Assembly (NCBI GenBank): GCA_030587605.1
Contig: JAUQYT010000253.1
Location: 1-19,813, forward strand
Source of the DNA: Candidatus Njordarchaeum guaymasense
GTDB taxonomy: Archaea; Asgardarchaeota; Njordarchaeia; Njordarchaeales; Njordarchaeaceae
Reading direction: 5' to 3'
Length of the DNA: 19,813 nucleotides
The position numbers and the translations under genes are program-made. Below the pieces are notes generated by a model, which had not been told where the DNA came from, did no database searches, and saw only the letters and a program-made list of their open reading frames with translations. Within the stretch, counting starts at the first letter, position 1, and the number at the start of each line of letters is the position of its first letter. Positions 1 through 7,310 of the stretch are shown piece by piece.

Positions 1-303
1 TGTGAACAATGCGGTGACTGTGCCGAAGTGTGCCCGCGTAACATAATCCAGGTGAAAGGTGAGGAAATCAAGTTCACCAACGAACTCGCTTGTTCACTAT
101 GCAAAACCTGCGAGGAAGTATGCAGATACGAGGCAATCAAAGTCCACTGGGATGATACGACATTCATATTCAACGTGGAGTCCACAGGAGCCATACCGCC
201 AGAAAAGATAGTTGAATATGCAGACCAAATACTATTAAGCAAATCCAAAGAATTAACGAAACAGCTTGAAGGAATAAAAGGCGCCTCAGCCGCACAAGGG
301 TGA
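1..303 (+). CDS. rpoD: DNA-directed RNA polymerase subunit D, C-terminal part (5' truncated by window edge)
   Basis: This is the last 100 codons of the archaeal RNA polymerase D subunit (Rpo3), which pairs with subunit L to seed assembly of the enzyme. The reading frame is open from base 1, so the N-terminal dimerisation region lies outside the window. What remains includes a ferredoxin-like insertion with two complete C-x2-C-x2-C-x3-C motifs, at window residues 1/4/7/11 and 31/34/37/41. Each is the classical pattern for a [4Fe-4S] cluster. Some archaeal D subunits have two clusters, some one and some none, so this is the two-cluster type. The final stretch is the usual helix that completes the dimerisation fold. 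The gene heads a tight operon, and its stop overlaps the SD of the eL18 gene. Confidence 0.93.
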   Translation, partial: CEQCGDCAEVCPRNIIQVKGEEIKFTNELACSLCKTCEEVCRYEAIKVHWDDTTFIFNVESTGAIPPEKIVEYADQILLSKSKELTKQLEGIKGASAAQG

Positions 304-308
304 TAAAA

Positions 309-674
309 ATGCCTCACAGAACAGGACCCAGCGACCCAAATGTAGTCAGGGTAGTGCGAGAACTCAAGAAGAAGTCTAATGAACAGAAAGTTATGATCTG
401 GCGTAGCGTATCTGAGATTATAAACAAACCAAGAAGGAACAAGACCGAAGTGAATATCTCAAGAATAAACAGACACACTAAACCTAAAGATGTCGTAGTT
501 GTTCCTGGTAAGGTTCTCGCATCAGGAGAACTTGACCATGAAGTTTCAGTGGCAGCCCTTTCATTTTCAAGGGTTGCCAAGGAGAAAATCGAGAAAGCCA
601 AGGGCAAGACGCTAACAATAATGGAGCTGGTCTCCAAGAACCCTAAGGGCACAAAAGTAATGCTCATGGAGTGA
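309..674 (+). CDS. rpl18e: Large ribosomal subunit protein eL18 (L18e)
   Basis: This encodes a 121-residue archaeal/eukaryotic large-subunit protein. The sequence opens with a typical L18e N-terminus (RTGPSDPNVVRVVRELKK). It contains the conserved stretch around VVVPGKVLASGELDH and ends near LVSKNPKGTKVMLME. The ATG at 309 is preceded by GGGTGAT at 298-304, which overlaps the rpoD stop, so the two genes are probably translationally coupled. An in-frame GTG at 300 would overlap rpoD and has no SD of its own. Placement between rpoD and uL13 is the standard archaeal order. Nothing is unusual. Confidence 0.96.
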   Translation: MPHRTGPSDPNVVRVVRELKKKSNEQKVMIWRSVSEIINKPRRNKTEVNISRINRHTKPKDVVVVPGKVLASGELDHEVSVAALSFSRVAKEKIEKAKGKTLTIMELVSKNPKGTKVMLME

Positions 675-683
675 GGTATGCCA

Positions 684-1145
684 ATGAAAGCTGATATTAA
701 CTACGCAGTAATTAATGCCGATGGACTCATACTCGGAAGGTTGGCAAGCACGGTCGCAAAGAGGCTCCTGTGCGGTGAAAAAATCGCCATAGTCAATGCC
801 GAGAGAACTGTGGTCTCAGGTAAGGGGAGCAGCCTGTCTCTAGAATACAAGGAAAGACTGAGGATAAGAACCCTGATCAACCCAGCTAAGGGTCCGTTTC
901 ACCCGAGGAGGTCAGACGGAATCCTGAGAAGGACAATCCGAGGAATGTTACCTTGGGATAGAGCCCGAGGGAAAGAAGCTTTCAGGCGTCTCGCTGTTTT
1001 CATTGGCGTCCCACAAGAGTTCAAGGACGCTCAATTTCAATCATTGCCTGAAGCGCGGATGGAGAGGCTGAAAGGCAGGTTCATAAGACTTGAAGAAATC
1101 TCCAGAGAGCTAGGATGGAAACCACCGCACCAAAGAGGAACATAG
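684..1145 (+). CDS. rpl13: Large ribosomal subunit protein uL13
   Basis: This is the universal large-subunit protein L13 in its archaeal form. The N-terminus (YAVINADGLILGRLAS) and the stretch HPRRSDGILRRTIRGMLP are diagnostic. Two ATGs are possible, at 678 and 684. I prefer 684 because GAGG at 673-676 stands seven bases ahead of it, whereas 678 is almost on top of the SD. The product is then 153 residues, normal for the archaeal family. The gene is separated by a few bases from eL18 and is followed by uS9, as in most archaea. Confidence 0.95.
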   Translation: MKADINYAVINADGLILGRLASTVAKRLLCGEKIAIVNAERTVVSGKGSSLSLEYKERLRIRTLINPAKGPFHPRRSDGILRRTIRGMLPWDRARGKEAFRRLAVFIGVPQEFKDAQFQSLPEARMERLKGRFIRLEEISRELGWKPPHQRGT

Positions 1146-1155
1146 GTGAAACACC

Positions 1156-1557
1156 ATGAAGGTCATTCTGACAAGCGGGAAAAGAAAGACCGCCATAGCA
1201 AGAGCCATGATAAAAGAGGGAAAAGGCAGGGTCAAGGTCAACAACGTTCCCGTCGAGATCATGACACCGGAACTAGCCAGAATCAAAGTCATGGAGCCTC
1301 TTCTCCTCGCAGGAGAAGACAAGATGAAGAAAGTCGATCTCAATGTGGACGTTCATGGCAGCGGTTACATGGCCCAAGCCGAAGCTGTTAGGATGTCCAT
1401 CGCGAGGGGGCTGACTCGGTGGTACAAGGATTCGAAACTCAAGAAGACTCTCCTAGAATATGATAGAACCATGTTGGTAGGAGATGCAAGGAGAGCAGAA
1501 CCCAAGAAATTTGGGGGACATGCGGCAAGAGCAAGAAAACAGAAATCATATAGATAG
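1156..1557 (+). CDS. rps9: Small ribosomal subunit protein uS9
   Basis: This 133-residue protein is the universal small-subunit protein S9. It has the N-terminal TSGKRKTAIARA motif and the basic C-terminal tail DARRAEPKKFGGHAARARKQ, which reaches into the ribosomal P site in known structures. The ATG at 1156 follows GGTGA (1145-1149) by six bases, and that SD overlaps the uL13 stop. The tail ends in the expected K-S-Y-R. It belongs to the rpoD-eL18-uL13-uS9-rpoN operon. Confidence 0.96.
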   Translation: MKVILTSGKRKTAIARAMIKEGKGRVKVNNVPVEIMTPELARIKVMEPLLLAGEDKMKKVDLNVDVHGSGYMAQAEAVRMSIARGLTRWYKDSKLKKTLLEYDRTMLVGDARRAEPKKFGGHAARARKQKSYR

Positions 1558-1610
1558 GCCAACTGACTAGTGGAAGAAATGATTGTTACCACAGAATGGT
1601 GAAATTACAC

Positions 1611-1817
1611 ATGATGATTCCCGTTAGGTGTTTCACATGCGGCAAAGTCGTAGGAGACAAGTGGGAAGAATTTGTAAGGAGAACTCGACAAGGAGAAGAA
1701 CCTAAAAGGGTTCTTGACGAATTGGGGTTAAGGAGATATTGCTGCAGAAGGATGTTGTTAACCCAGGTAGACCTCTTGGAAGAGATAATGGTTTTTAGCC
1801 CTGGTCAAGAAGAATAG
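1611..1817 (+). CDS. rpoN: DNA-directed RNA polymerase subunit N (Rpo10)
   Basis: This small zinc-binding subunit sits at the D/L platform of RNA polymerase and corresponds to eukaryotic Rpb10. The signature is visible: IPVRCFTCGKV near the N-terminus (Cys7 and Cys10 from this start) and YCCRRM with the paired Cys44 and Cys45. I chose the ATG at 1611 because GGTGA at 1598-1602 stands eight bases before it; the adjacent ATG at 1614 is almost as good. The upstream in-frame ATG at 1596 overlaps that SD and is unlikely. In many archaea rpoK and enolase come next, but here uS2 follows after about 60 bases. Confidence 0.95.
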   Translation: MMIPVRCFTCGKVVGDKWEEFVRRTRQGEEPKRVLDELGLRRYCCRRMLLTQVDLLEEIMVFSPGQEE

Positions 1818-1875
1818 CGGTCTAGTCAAGTAGTGAGAAGGCACTGCTGCCAAATACACGTGTGGAGAGAAAGCT

Positions 1876-2493
1876 ATGTCCGTGGAGATCAAAACCGAGG
1901 ATTTACTAATTCCGTTGGATGACTACCTCGCGGCAGGTATGCACATTGGAACACAAGTCAAAACCGAGAGTATATCACCCTTTGTGTACCGAGTACGCTC
2001 AGACGGACTCTACGTCCTTGACATTAGAAAAGCCAACGAACGAATACGAGTAGCTGGCAAGCTAATAGCTAGATACGAACCATCAAAAGTAATAGCTGCC
2101 TCATGCAGGCAATATGGTCAGAGACCAGTCGAGAAATTCTGCGAAACAATCAGAGCTAAACCCGTTATCGGAAGGATAGTACCCGGAACATTGACAAATC
2201 CTTTCCTTGAAACCTACATGGAACCGGATATTATCATCATAACAGATCCGAGAGCTGACGTGCAAGCACTTGAGGAGGCCCTTGCCATAGGGATACCAGT
2301 CATAGCACTATGCGACACTGACAACGTGACAACAAATATCGACTTGGTCATACCGTCCAACAACAAAGGGAGAAGAGCTCTTGCGTTGGTATACTGGTTA
2401 CTAGCGCGTCAGACGCTCAGAGAAAGAGGGGAACTTCCGGCAGGCCAAGAGATGGGAGTGACCATAGACGAATTCGAGTCCAGACAGATGTAG
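1876..2493 (+). CDS. rps2: Small ribosomal subunit protein uS2
   Basis: This 205-residue protein is archaeal uS2. Recognisable stretches are LAAGMHIGTQVKT, GLYVLDIRKANERI, the segment RIVPGTLTNPF, and IPVIALCDTDN followed by the VIPSNNKGRRAL block that closes the family core. GGAGAG a few bases before the ATG at 1876 acts as SD. It is the last gene of the first operon. The following 169 bases (2494-2662) hold no gene that I can see, only a TATA-like stretch near 2571-2579 that may belong to the mevalonate kinase gene. Confidence 0.96.
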   Translation: MSVEIKTEDLLIPLDDYLAAGMHIGTQVKTESISPFVYRVRSDGLYVLDIRKANERIRVAGKLIARYEPSKVIAASCRQYGQRPVEKFCETIRAKPVIGRIVPGTLTNPFLETYMEPDIIIITDPRADVQALEEALAIGIPVIALCDTDNVTTNIDLVIPSNNKGRRALALVYWLLARQTLRERGELPAGQEMGVTIDEFESRQM

Positions 2494-2648
2494 CTAGCCA
2501 ATCCTTAGACTCGGATCTTGACGGCGAACTGCCATGAGCCCAGGTGTGCAGATGAAAGACGCTCACTCTTCTATTATACTACTGTAGATCGCTGTCTTGA
2601 CGGGGGAGAGGTCGACTACAAGAGATAGGTTGACTACAATATTAGTAT

Positions 2649-2653
2649 GGAGG
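2649..2653 (+). promoter_or_regulatory. Shine-Dalgarno that fixes the TTG start of mevalonate kinase
   Basis: GGAGG lies nine bases before the TTG at 2663. An earlier in-frame TTG at 2597 would add 22 residues that do not resemble the family N-terminus, so this SD decides the start. Confidence 0.7.
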
Positions 2654-2662
2654 AAAACAGAA

Positions 2663-3601
2663 TTGGGAAAAGGGTATGGCTACGGTAAGACTATCCTTTT
2701 CGGGGAACACTTTGTGGTCTATGGTTTGCCAGCGTTGGCATCAGCGCTTGGTGCAAAAACCACAGCCATAATCGATAGGATCCCACGCAAAGGGTATGAG
2801 TTGATTGACAACCGTCCCGAGGTTCCAGGATACAAGAAAGATAAATACGAGGAACAACAGATTTCCATTACAAACGTTCTCAAATTTATGGGAGTCGATA
2901 CTGAAAAGCAGGGTCTACGTATCACTCTTGGTGGGGATCTAATCTGCGCAAGTGGAGTTGGGGCTTCAGCTGCTAGCTGTGTTGCGATAGCGCGAGCAAT
3001 AACTGATGAATTCAAGCTCAATTGGAATGATGCAAGGATAAACGAGGCGGCCTATGAAGGGGAGAAGGGGTATCATGGAACCCCAAGCGGAATTGATAAT
3101 ACTGCTTCAACATTTGGGGGATTGGTGTACTTTGTCAAGAACATGAAGGGCGGTCCAAACACAATGGACATCACCAAACTGAAGAAAGCCGTGGAACTTG
3201 TTATTGGCAGCTCCGGGATCACCTCGGATACCAAAGAGGTGGTTGATGCTGTCAAAAAGTTGAAAGACAAGGATCCCAAATGGTTTGACGGCATTATCGA
3301 GGAATATTCAAAATTGGCCGCTCAGGGGCGACAGGGTCTGGAGAAATTCGACTTGCCGCTAGTTGGAAAGTTGATGGACAAAAACCACATACTACTTCAG
3401 CAGATCACAGTATCGAATGAGGTTCTTGACTCAATGGTTGTGATCTCCAGAAAAGCAGGCGCTTTGGGAGCAAAAGTAACTGGGACAGGCCGTGGCGGAA
3501 ACATGATCGCTTTGACACCCGGCGTGAAGCTACGAGACAAAGTTGCCAGCGCGCTTCAAGCTGCTGGATATGAGGTTTGGAAAACAACTATTGGCGCTTA
3601 G
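2663..3601 (+). CDS. mvk: Mevalonate kinase (GHMP family), divergent motif variant
   Basis: This kinase phosphorylates mevalonate with ATP to mevalonate-5-phosphate, the first committed step of the isoprenoid pathway encoded around it. From the TTG at 2663 the protein has 312 residues, a normal length. The GHMP motifs in order are YGKTILFGEHFVVYG near residues 8-21, SGVGASAAS near 97-105, GTPSGIDNT near 139-147 (Asp145 is the likely catalytic base), and KVTGTGRGGNMIAL near 271-284. Motif 2 usually reads PxGxGLGSSAA and motif 3 GAGGGG, so both are altered here although the glycine-serine frame is kept. It follows uS2, the usual archaeal position for mvk, and precedes the UbiD/AcnX genes. A related GHMP kinase specificity cannot be excluded from sequence alone. 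A remnant of a second, classical mevalonate kinase lies at 8505-8885. Confidence 0.87.
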   Translation: MGKGYGYGKTILFGEHFVVYGLPALASALGAKTTAIIDRIPRKGYELIDNRPEVPGYKKDKYEEQQISITNVLKFMGVDTEKQGLRITLGGDLICASGVGASAASCVAIARAITDEFKLNWNDARINEAAYEGEKGYHGTPSGIDNTASTFGGLVYFVKNMKGGPNTMDITKLKKAVELVIGSSGITSDTKEVVDAVKKLKDKDPKWFDGIIEEYSKLAAQGRQGLEKFDLPLVGKLMDKNHILLQQITVSNEVLDSMVVISRKAGALGAKVTGTGRGGNMIALTPGVKLRDKVASALQAAGYEVWKTTIGA

Positions 3602-3681
3602 CATGTGACATGATTCGTTCCCAAATTCCAAGAGGGAGAAGCAATGAAACTTATCGTAGCGACATGTTCGCACTCATGATT

Positions 3682-3694
3682 GGAAATATACTGG
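3682..3694 (+). promoter_or_regulatory. TATA-box promoter for the UbiD/AcnX operon
   Basis: GGAAATATACTGG resembles an archaeal BRE/TATA element. Initiation about 25 bases downstream would leave a leader of roughly 27 bases before the ATG at 3743. That leader contains the SD AGGTGGGAG. The three genes that follow are packed with gaps of three and zero bases. Confidence 0.5.
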
Positions 3695-3742
3695 ATTCAT
3701 TAGGTATAACAAACAATAGAAAATGCTAGGTGGGAGTTAGGA

Positions 3743-5053
3743 ATGGATTTTCGGCAATATGTTGACAAACTGGAGAGAGAGGGAAACCTCTACAGAATCA
3801 GGAAAGTTGTTTCAGGTGATGTGGAGGCAGCTGCTGTTTTGAAGGCTGCTGAGCCAACACCTGTGCTGTTTGAGAATATTAAGGAGGCCAAAAGATTTCC
3901 GGTAGTTGGAAACGTCTTCTGTACAAAAGAAAGCATTGCCAAGTATTTCGGAATCACAACCGCTGACCTAATCCCGAAACTCACCAAGGCGATTGACCAA
4001 CGTAGCAAGCCGGAGGAGATCAAGGGAGCTCCGTGTCAAGAAGTCGACATGGGGACTGTGGACCTCAACAAATTACCCATTTTCAAGTACAACAAAGGAG
4101 ATGGGGGAAAGTACATCTCTTCAGCAGTAGTTATTACAAGAGATCCCGAGTATGGACAGAACTTGGACTTCCATCGAGCTATGCAGATCTCCAACAATAA
4201 GATGGCTACTAGGATTGTTGAGGGCAGGGATTTTTACAAATTCCTTGAGCGAAATGGAGAAGTTGAGGCGGCCTTTTGTGTTGGCAATACTCCTAATGTT
4301 CTGGTCGCTGCTGCGACCTCTGTTCAAACTGGAATTGATGAACTCTACATCGCAAACGCTCTTGAAAAAATGCGAGTTACAAAAGCGAAATCGGTGAATC
4401 TCATGATTCCTGCTGATTGCGAGGTAGTGCTCGAGGGTAGGGTTTTTATGAAAGAAAGAGCCGCTGAGGGGCCATTCATCGACTTAACCGGGACCTTCGA
4501 TGTTGTTAGGCAGGAGCCCGTTTTCGAAATCCATAAGATCACTCATAGGAAAGATCCTATATGGCAAGCTCTTCTCCCAGGTGCCTTGGAGCATCAAGTA
4601 CTCATGGGAATGCCTCGAGAGCCAACGATTTTCAAAAAGGTTACAGAGGCAGGTGTCAGATGTGTTGATGTCAATGTGAATCCCGGAGGATGTTCATGGC
4701 TACATGCAATAGTCAAGATCGACAAGAAGAACGAAGACGATGGCAAGAAGGCAATTCTTGCAGCCTTTGCTGGTCATTCAAGCTGTAAACATGTATTCAT
4801 TGTCGATAAGGACATTGACATCTACGATCCACTCCAAGTGGAGTGGTCGATGGCCACAAGGTTCCAAGCGGACCGGGGACTAGTAAACAAGGGGAAGGAG
4901 CCGGGATCGAGTCTGGATCCGAGTGCCGAGCCGAAGACCAAAATAACTAACAAGGTAGGGTTCGACCTGACAGCGCCACTAGTAACGAAGGGAAAAAGCT
5001 TCGCTCTCGCTGAATTCCCCAAAGTTGACCTAAAAAAGTACATCGAGGAATGA
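3743..5053 (+). CDS. UbiD-family decarboxylase, probable anhydromevalonate phosphate decarboxylase
   Basis: The UbiD family uses prenylated FMN for reversible decarboxylation. In the archaeal mevalonate pathway one member converts trans-anhydromevalonate-5-phosphate to isopentenyl phosphate. Seen here are GDGGKYI near residues 119-125, the active-site Arg145 in DFHRAMQI, and the EGPFIDLTG segment with Glu242 and Asp247. Together these form an Arg/Glu/Asp set in the place of the family's catalytic triad. The late block VEWSMATRFQADRGLV is also typical. Length (436 residues) is usual for archaeal members. The assignment to this step rests on context: the gene is followed after three bases by the AcnX dehydratase subunits and preceded by mevalonate kinase. 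A UbiX-type flavin prenyltransferase is needed for the cofactor and is not in this window. Without the context it could only be called a UbiD-like decarboxylase. Confidence 0.88.
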   Translation: MDFRQYVDKLEREGNLYRIRKVVSGDVEAAAVLKAAEPTPVLFENIKEAKRFPVVGNVFCTKESIAKYFGITTADLIPKLTKAIDQRSKPEEIKGAPCQEVDMGTVDLNKLPIFKYNKGDGGKYISSAVVITRDPEYGQNLDFHRAMQISNNKMATRIVEGRDFYKFLERNGEVEAAFCVGNTPNVLVAAATSVQTGIDELYIANALEKMRVTKAKSVNLMIPADCEVVLEGRVFMKERAAEGPFIDLTGTFDVVRQEPVFEIHKITHRKDPIWQALLPGALEHQVLMGMPREPTIFKKVTEAGVRCVDVNVNPGGCSWLHAIVKIDKKNEDDGKKAILAAFAGHSSCKHVFIVDKDIDIYDPLQVEWSMATRFQADRGLVNKGKEPGSSLDPSAEPKTKITNKVGFDLTAPLVTKGKSFALAEFPKVDLKKYIEE

Positions 5054-5056
5054 ACT

Positions 5057-6232
5057 TTGAAACTAACTAATGAAGAAAAGAAGATGGCTGAAGGCGAGTA
5101 CGGCCATGCCACTCAGAAAGCGATGGAGATACTAGTTACCTTGGGGGAGATCTATGAAGCCGAACGGATGATTCCCGTCAGTTCAGTCCAAGTCTCTGGT
5201 GTAAGTTATGCGAATCTTGAAGAAGCGGGACTTGAGTGGCTGGCTGAGATGGCTAAAGACGGAAAGGTTCGCGTACTTACTACGTTGAATCCAGCAGGTA
5301 TGGATCTTGAAGAGTGGAAGAGACTTGGCATAAGTGAGGGGTTCGCTAGAAATCAACAGCGTGTAATCGATGCGTTTTCCCGAATGGGGATTATCACAAC
5401 ATGTACATGTACCCCCTATCTCGTCGGAAACGTACCCCACTTTGGTGAACATGTAGCGTGGGGAGAGAGTAGCGCAGTCTGCTATGCTAACTCGGTACTC
5501 GGAGCCCGAACCAACCGTGAGGGGGGACCCAGTGCCCTTGCTGCAGCATTGACTGGAAGAACACCGGAGTATGGCTTTCATCTTGACAGCAAGAGACAAC
5601 CACAAGTGAAAGTCCAAGTACAGGCAACACTGAATGGGACATATCAATTTGGCGCTTTAGGTAAGTTTCTGGGCGAAAAGTTTGGGGAAAAGATTAGTTA
5701 TATTACAGGAATCCCGAGCGCATCAGTCGAGGAACTCAAATCCCTTTGTGCTTCCTATGCTACTTACGGGGGAGTTGCCCTCTTCCACATTGAGGGGATC
5801 ACTCCCGATAGAATCAACCAAATCCCTGCTGAAAAAGTTACGGTTACGGATGAGGACATCAAAGCTGCGATCAATGCTTTGAATCAAGAAACATCTATCG
5901 ATTTTGTCAGTATTGGTTGCCCACACGCGACATTGGCTGAACTCGAATACATTGCCAACAAATTGAAAGGAAAACAAGTGAAGAAAGAGGTCTGGATAAC
6001 GACTGCACGCCCTACGAAGCAAGTGGCAGACCGGATGGGTTTCACCAAAATGATCGAAGGAGCTGGAGCCAAGATTGCTGCAGATACTTGCTGTGTCGTG
6101 GCCCCCATAAAAGGGAGATTTGTTGGATTAGCCACCGACTCAGCTAAGGGCTGCTATTACGGATCAGGGAAAAACAGGTTCAAGGTAAAATTGATGTCCA
6201 TCGATGAATGCATTGAGGAGGCGCTTAGGTAG
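5057..6232 (+). CDS. AcnX-type dehydratase large subunit, probable phosphomevalonate dehydratase
   Basis: AcnX proteins are aconitase-like iron-sulfur dehydratases. In archaea with the modified mevalonate pathway, the two-subunit form removes water from mevalonate-5-phosphate to give trans-anhydromevalonate-5-phosphate. Family signatures include AQVSGVS-like VQVSGVSYANL (residues 45-55), TLNPAGMDLEEW, NSVLGARTNREGGPSALAAA and EYGFHL. Candidate cluster cysteines are Cys116 and Cys118 in TCTCTPY, Cys288 in IGCPHAT and Cys345/Cys346 in DTCCVVAP. The start is TTG at 5057, served by the GAGG that overlaps the end of the UbiD gene; no ATG lies near a sensible N-terminus. The protein has 391 residues. 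AcnX enzymes also include hydroxyproline dehydratases, but the UbiD partner and mevalonate kinase favour the isoprenoid role. Confidence 0.9.
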   Translation: MKLTNEEKKMAEGEYGHATQKAMEILVTLGEIYEAERMIPVSSVQVSGVSYANLEEAGLEWLAEMAKDGKVRVLTTLNPAGMDLEEWKRLGISEGFARNQQRVIDAFSRMGIITTCTCTPYLVGNVPHFGEHVAWGESSAVCYANSVLGARTNREGGPSALAAALTGRTPEYGFHLDSKRQPQVKVQVQATLNGTYQFGALGKFLGEKFGEKISYITGIPSASVEELKSLCASYATYGGVALFHIEGITPDRINQIPAEKVTVTDEDIKAAINALNQETSIDFVSIGCPHATLAELEYIANKLKGKQVKKEVWITTARPTKQVADRMGFTKMIEGAGAKIAADTCCVVAPIKGRFVGLATDSAKGCYYGSGKNRFKVKLMSIDECIEEALR

Positions 6233-6622
6233 ATGCAGCTAAAAGGAAGAAAAATCTACAAAGGCAAAGCAGAAGGAGAAGCACTCGTAACGAAACAAAG
6301 CATCTCATTCTACGGTGGTGTCGACCCTTCAACTGGAACGATTGTGGAACGGGGGCATGAGCTAGAGGGAAAATCGATCACAGGGAAGATCCTTGTATTC
6401 CCGACGGGAAAGGGATCGACTGTTGGCTCCTATGTACTTTATCAAATGTCTAAGAATGGCAAAGGACCTAAAGGACTCGTCCTAAAAGAGTGTGAGACAG
6501 TTGTGGCAGTCGGATGCATCATTGGCGGAATCCCATGCATTGACCACATAGACATCGAGAAGCTGACCACGGGTAAACACCTCATCCTAGATGCGAACAA
6601 ATCTGCTTTGGAGTTCAAGTGA
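6233..6622 (+). CDS. AcnX-type dehydratase small subunit, probable phosphomevalonate dehydratase
   Basis: This 129-residue protein matches the swivelling small domain of AcnX enzymes, which supplies a catalytic serine across the interface with the large subunit. The segment FPTGKGSTVGSYVLYQM (residues 56-72, Ser62 the likely catalytic residue) and the later IIGGIPCIDHID are characteristic. The ATG follows the large-subunit stop directly with no spacing, so the two are almost certainly translationally coupled and form one enzyme. In many bacterial AcnX proteins the two parts are fused; separate subunits are the archaeal arrangement. It is the last gene of the 3743-6622 operon. Confidence 0.92.
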   Translation: MQLKGRKIYKGKAEGEALVTKQSISFYGGVDPSTGTIVERGHELEGKSITGKILVFPTGKGSTVGSYVLYQMSKNGKGPKGLVLKECETVVAVGCIIGGIPCIDHIDIEKLTTGKHLILDANKSALEFK

Positions 6623-6715
6623 AAACCCTCAGATAACCTACTGTTCCGAGGAACCGTCAACTACCACCTATTGAAATAGACCTGACAGTTTACTGTACTG
6701 CCAATAGTTGTACAT

Positions 6716-6729
6716 AGCACGCATGTGCT
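6716..6729. other. Small inverted repeat after the AcnX operon
   Basis: AGCAC-GCAT-GTGCT forms a five-pair stem with a four-base loop about 95 bases after the AcnX small-subunit stop. It lacks the U-run expected of an archaeal terminator, so its role is uncertain. The rest of 6623-6796 shows nothing recognisable. Confidence 0.3.
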
Positions 6730-6796
6730 GTGCTTCTACCAGACACTAAAGACGGAGCGTGATGTTTGGTGGAAGTAGAGCGTTTTATGGGTAAGG

Positions 6797-7027
6797 TTGA
6801 CTTCGGAGAGCCATCCAACACCTAAGAACTTTGAAGACAATTTTGGAGAAGAGCTGGTACTTGGAACTCTTGAGGAAATCTATCCTGACTTAAGGGGCAG
6901 AATTAGTATCGATGAACTCAAGGAATATCGCTCAAGCGGGAAAGGTATCGAGAAGTCCATTGACGAATTATTGAGAAAGAAAGGAGTCAGTGGCTTCAAG
7001 TTTCAGGACGTTATATCGTATTTTTAG
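6797..7027 (+). CDS. Small acidic protein of unknown function
   Basis: This 76-residue reading frame begins with TTG at 6797. I do not recognise its family. It is acidic, has no cysteines or membrane segments, and its middle (EELVLGTLEEIYPDL) and end (IEKSIDELLRKKGVSGFKF) look like amphipathic helices, so it is protein-like rather than random. The start is weak: no SD is correctly spaced, and a GGTGG at 6766-6770 is too far upstream. It may be an intact small gene or the remains of a longer one. It is the first gene of the accessory stretch between the AcnX operon and the isopentenyl phosphate kinase. Confidence 0.42.
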   Translation: MTSESHPTPKNFEDNFGEELVLGTLEEIYPDLRGRISIDELKEYRSSGKGIEKSIDELLRKKGVSGFKFQDVISYF

Positions 7028-7057
7028 GTAATTTCATTATCGTCTACTGGTTGATGT

Positions 7058-7258
7058 TCATTTTGGCTTGGGTCGTCGGAGCCATAAACCCATTAATATA
7101 AAAAAGATGCCAAGACCACAGAGTAGAAGTGCAAACGGTAACCCTCCACCGATAATATAGGCGTAAGGACCTACGTTATTATAGGGGGTCATAGCGAAGA
7201 TACCAATCACAAGTACTATTAATCCTATGAGAATAGCCGCGCGCGGACCTTTGCTCAT
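7058..7258 (-). CDS. Small two-helix membrane protein of unknown function
   Basis: This 66-residue protein has two hydrophobic segments, near residues 7-24 (AAILIGLIVLVIGIFAM) and 36-58 (IIGGGLPFALLLCGLGIFFI), and ends with a basic tail (WLRRPKPK). It therefore probably crosses the membrane twice with a short polar loop between. The family is not recognised. The start at 7258 is set by an exact GGTGATC SD eight bases upstream on the minus strand; a TTG at 7282 overlaps the region before that SD and is unlikely. It is transcribed against the AcnX operon and converges with the small acidic protein gene. Confidence 0.65.
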   Translation of the reverse strand: MSKGPRAAILIGLIVLVIGIFAMTPYNNVGPYAYIIGGGLPFALLLCGLGIFFILMGLWLRRPKPK

Positions 7259-7266
7259 AATAGTCA

Positions 7267-7273
7267 GATCACC
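7267..7273 (-). promoter_or_regulatory. Exact Shine-Dalgarno for the small membrane protein gene
   Basis: Read on the minus strand this is GGTGATC, matching the complement of the archaeal 16S rRNA tail. It stands eight bases before the ATG at 7258 and is the strongest evidence that this small gene is real. Confidence 0.65.
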
Positions 7274-7298
7274 AAGTTTCAACCATTTAACGTTTTTG

Positions 7299-7310
7299 GT
7301 TTAATTAAAC
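7299..7310 (-). promoter_or_regulatory. Perfect 12-base AT-rich palindrome, possible TATA/operator for the membrane protein gene
   Basis: GTTTAATTAAAC is a perfect palindrome about 40 bases before the ATG of the minus-strand membrane protein gene. The distance suits a TATA element or an overlapping operator. AT-rich palindromes of this size also arise by chance. Confidence 0.35.

Noticed and set aside
3644..3679. 11-codon ORF with its own SD upstream of the UbiD gene
   Set aside because: It lies before the likely TATA box, so it would not be on the UbiD transcript, and it is too short to judge.
5057..6622. AcnX pair as a hydroxyproline dehydratase
   Set aside because: No proline-metabolism gene is nearby, while mevalonate kinase, a UbiD decarboxylase, isopentenyl phosphate kinase and isomerase are.
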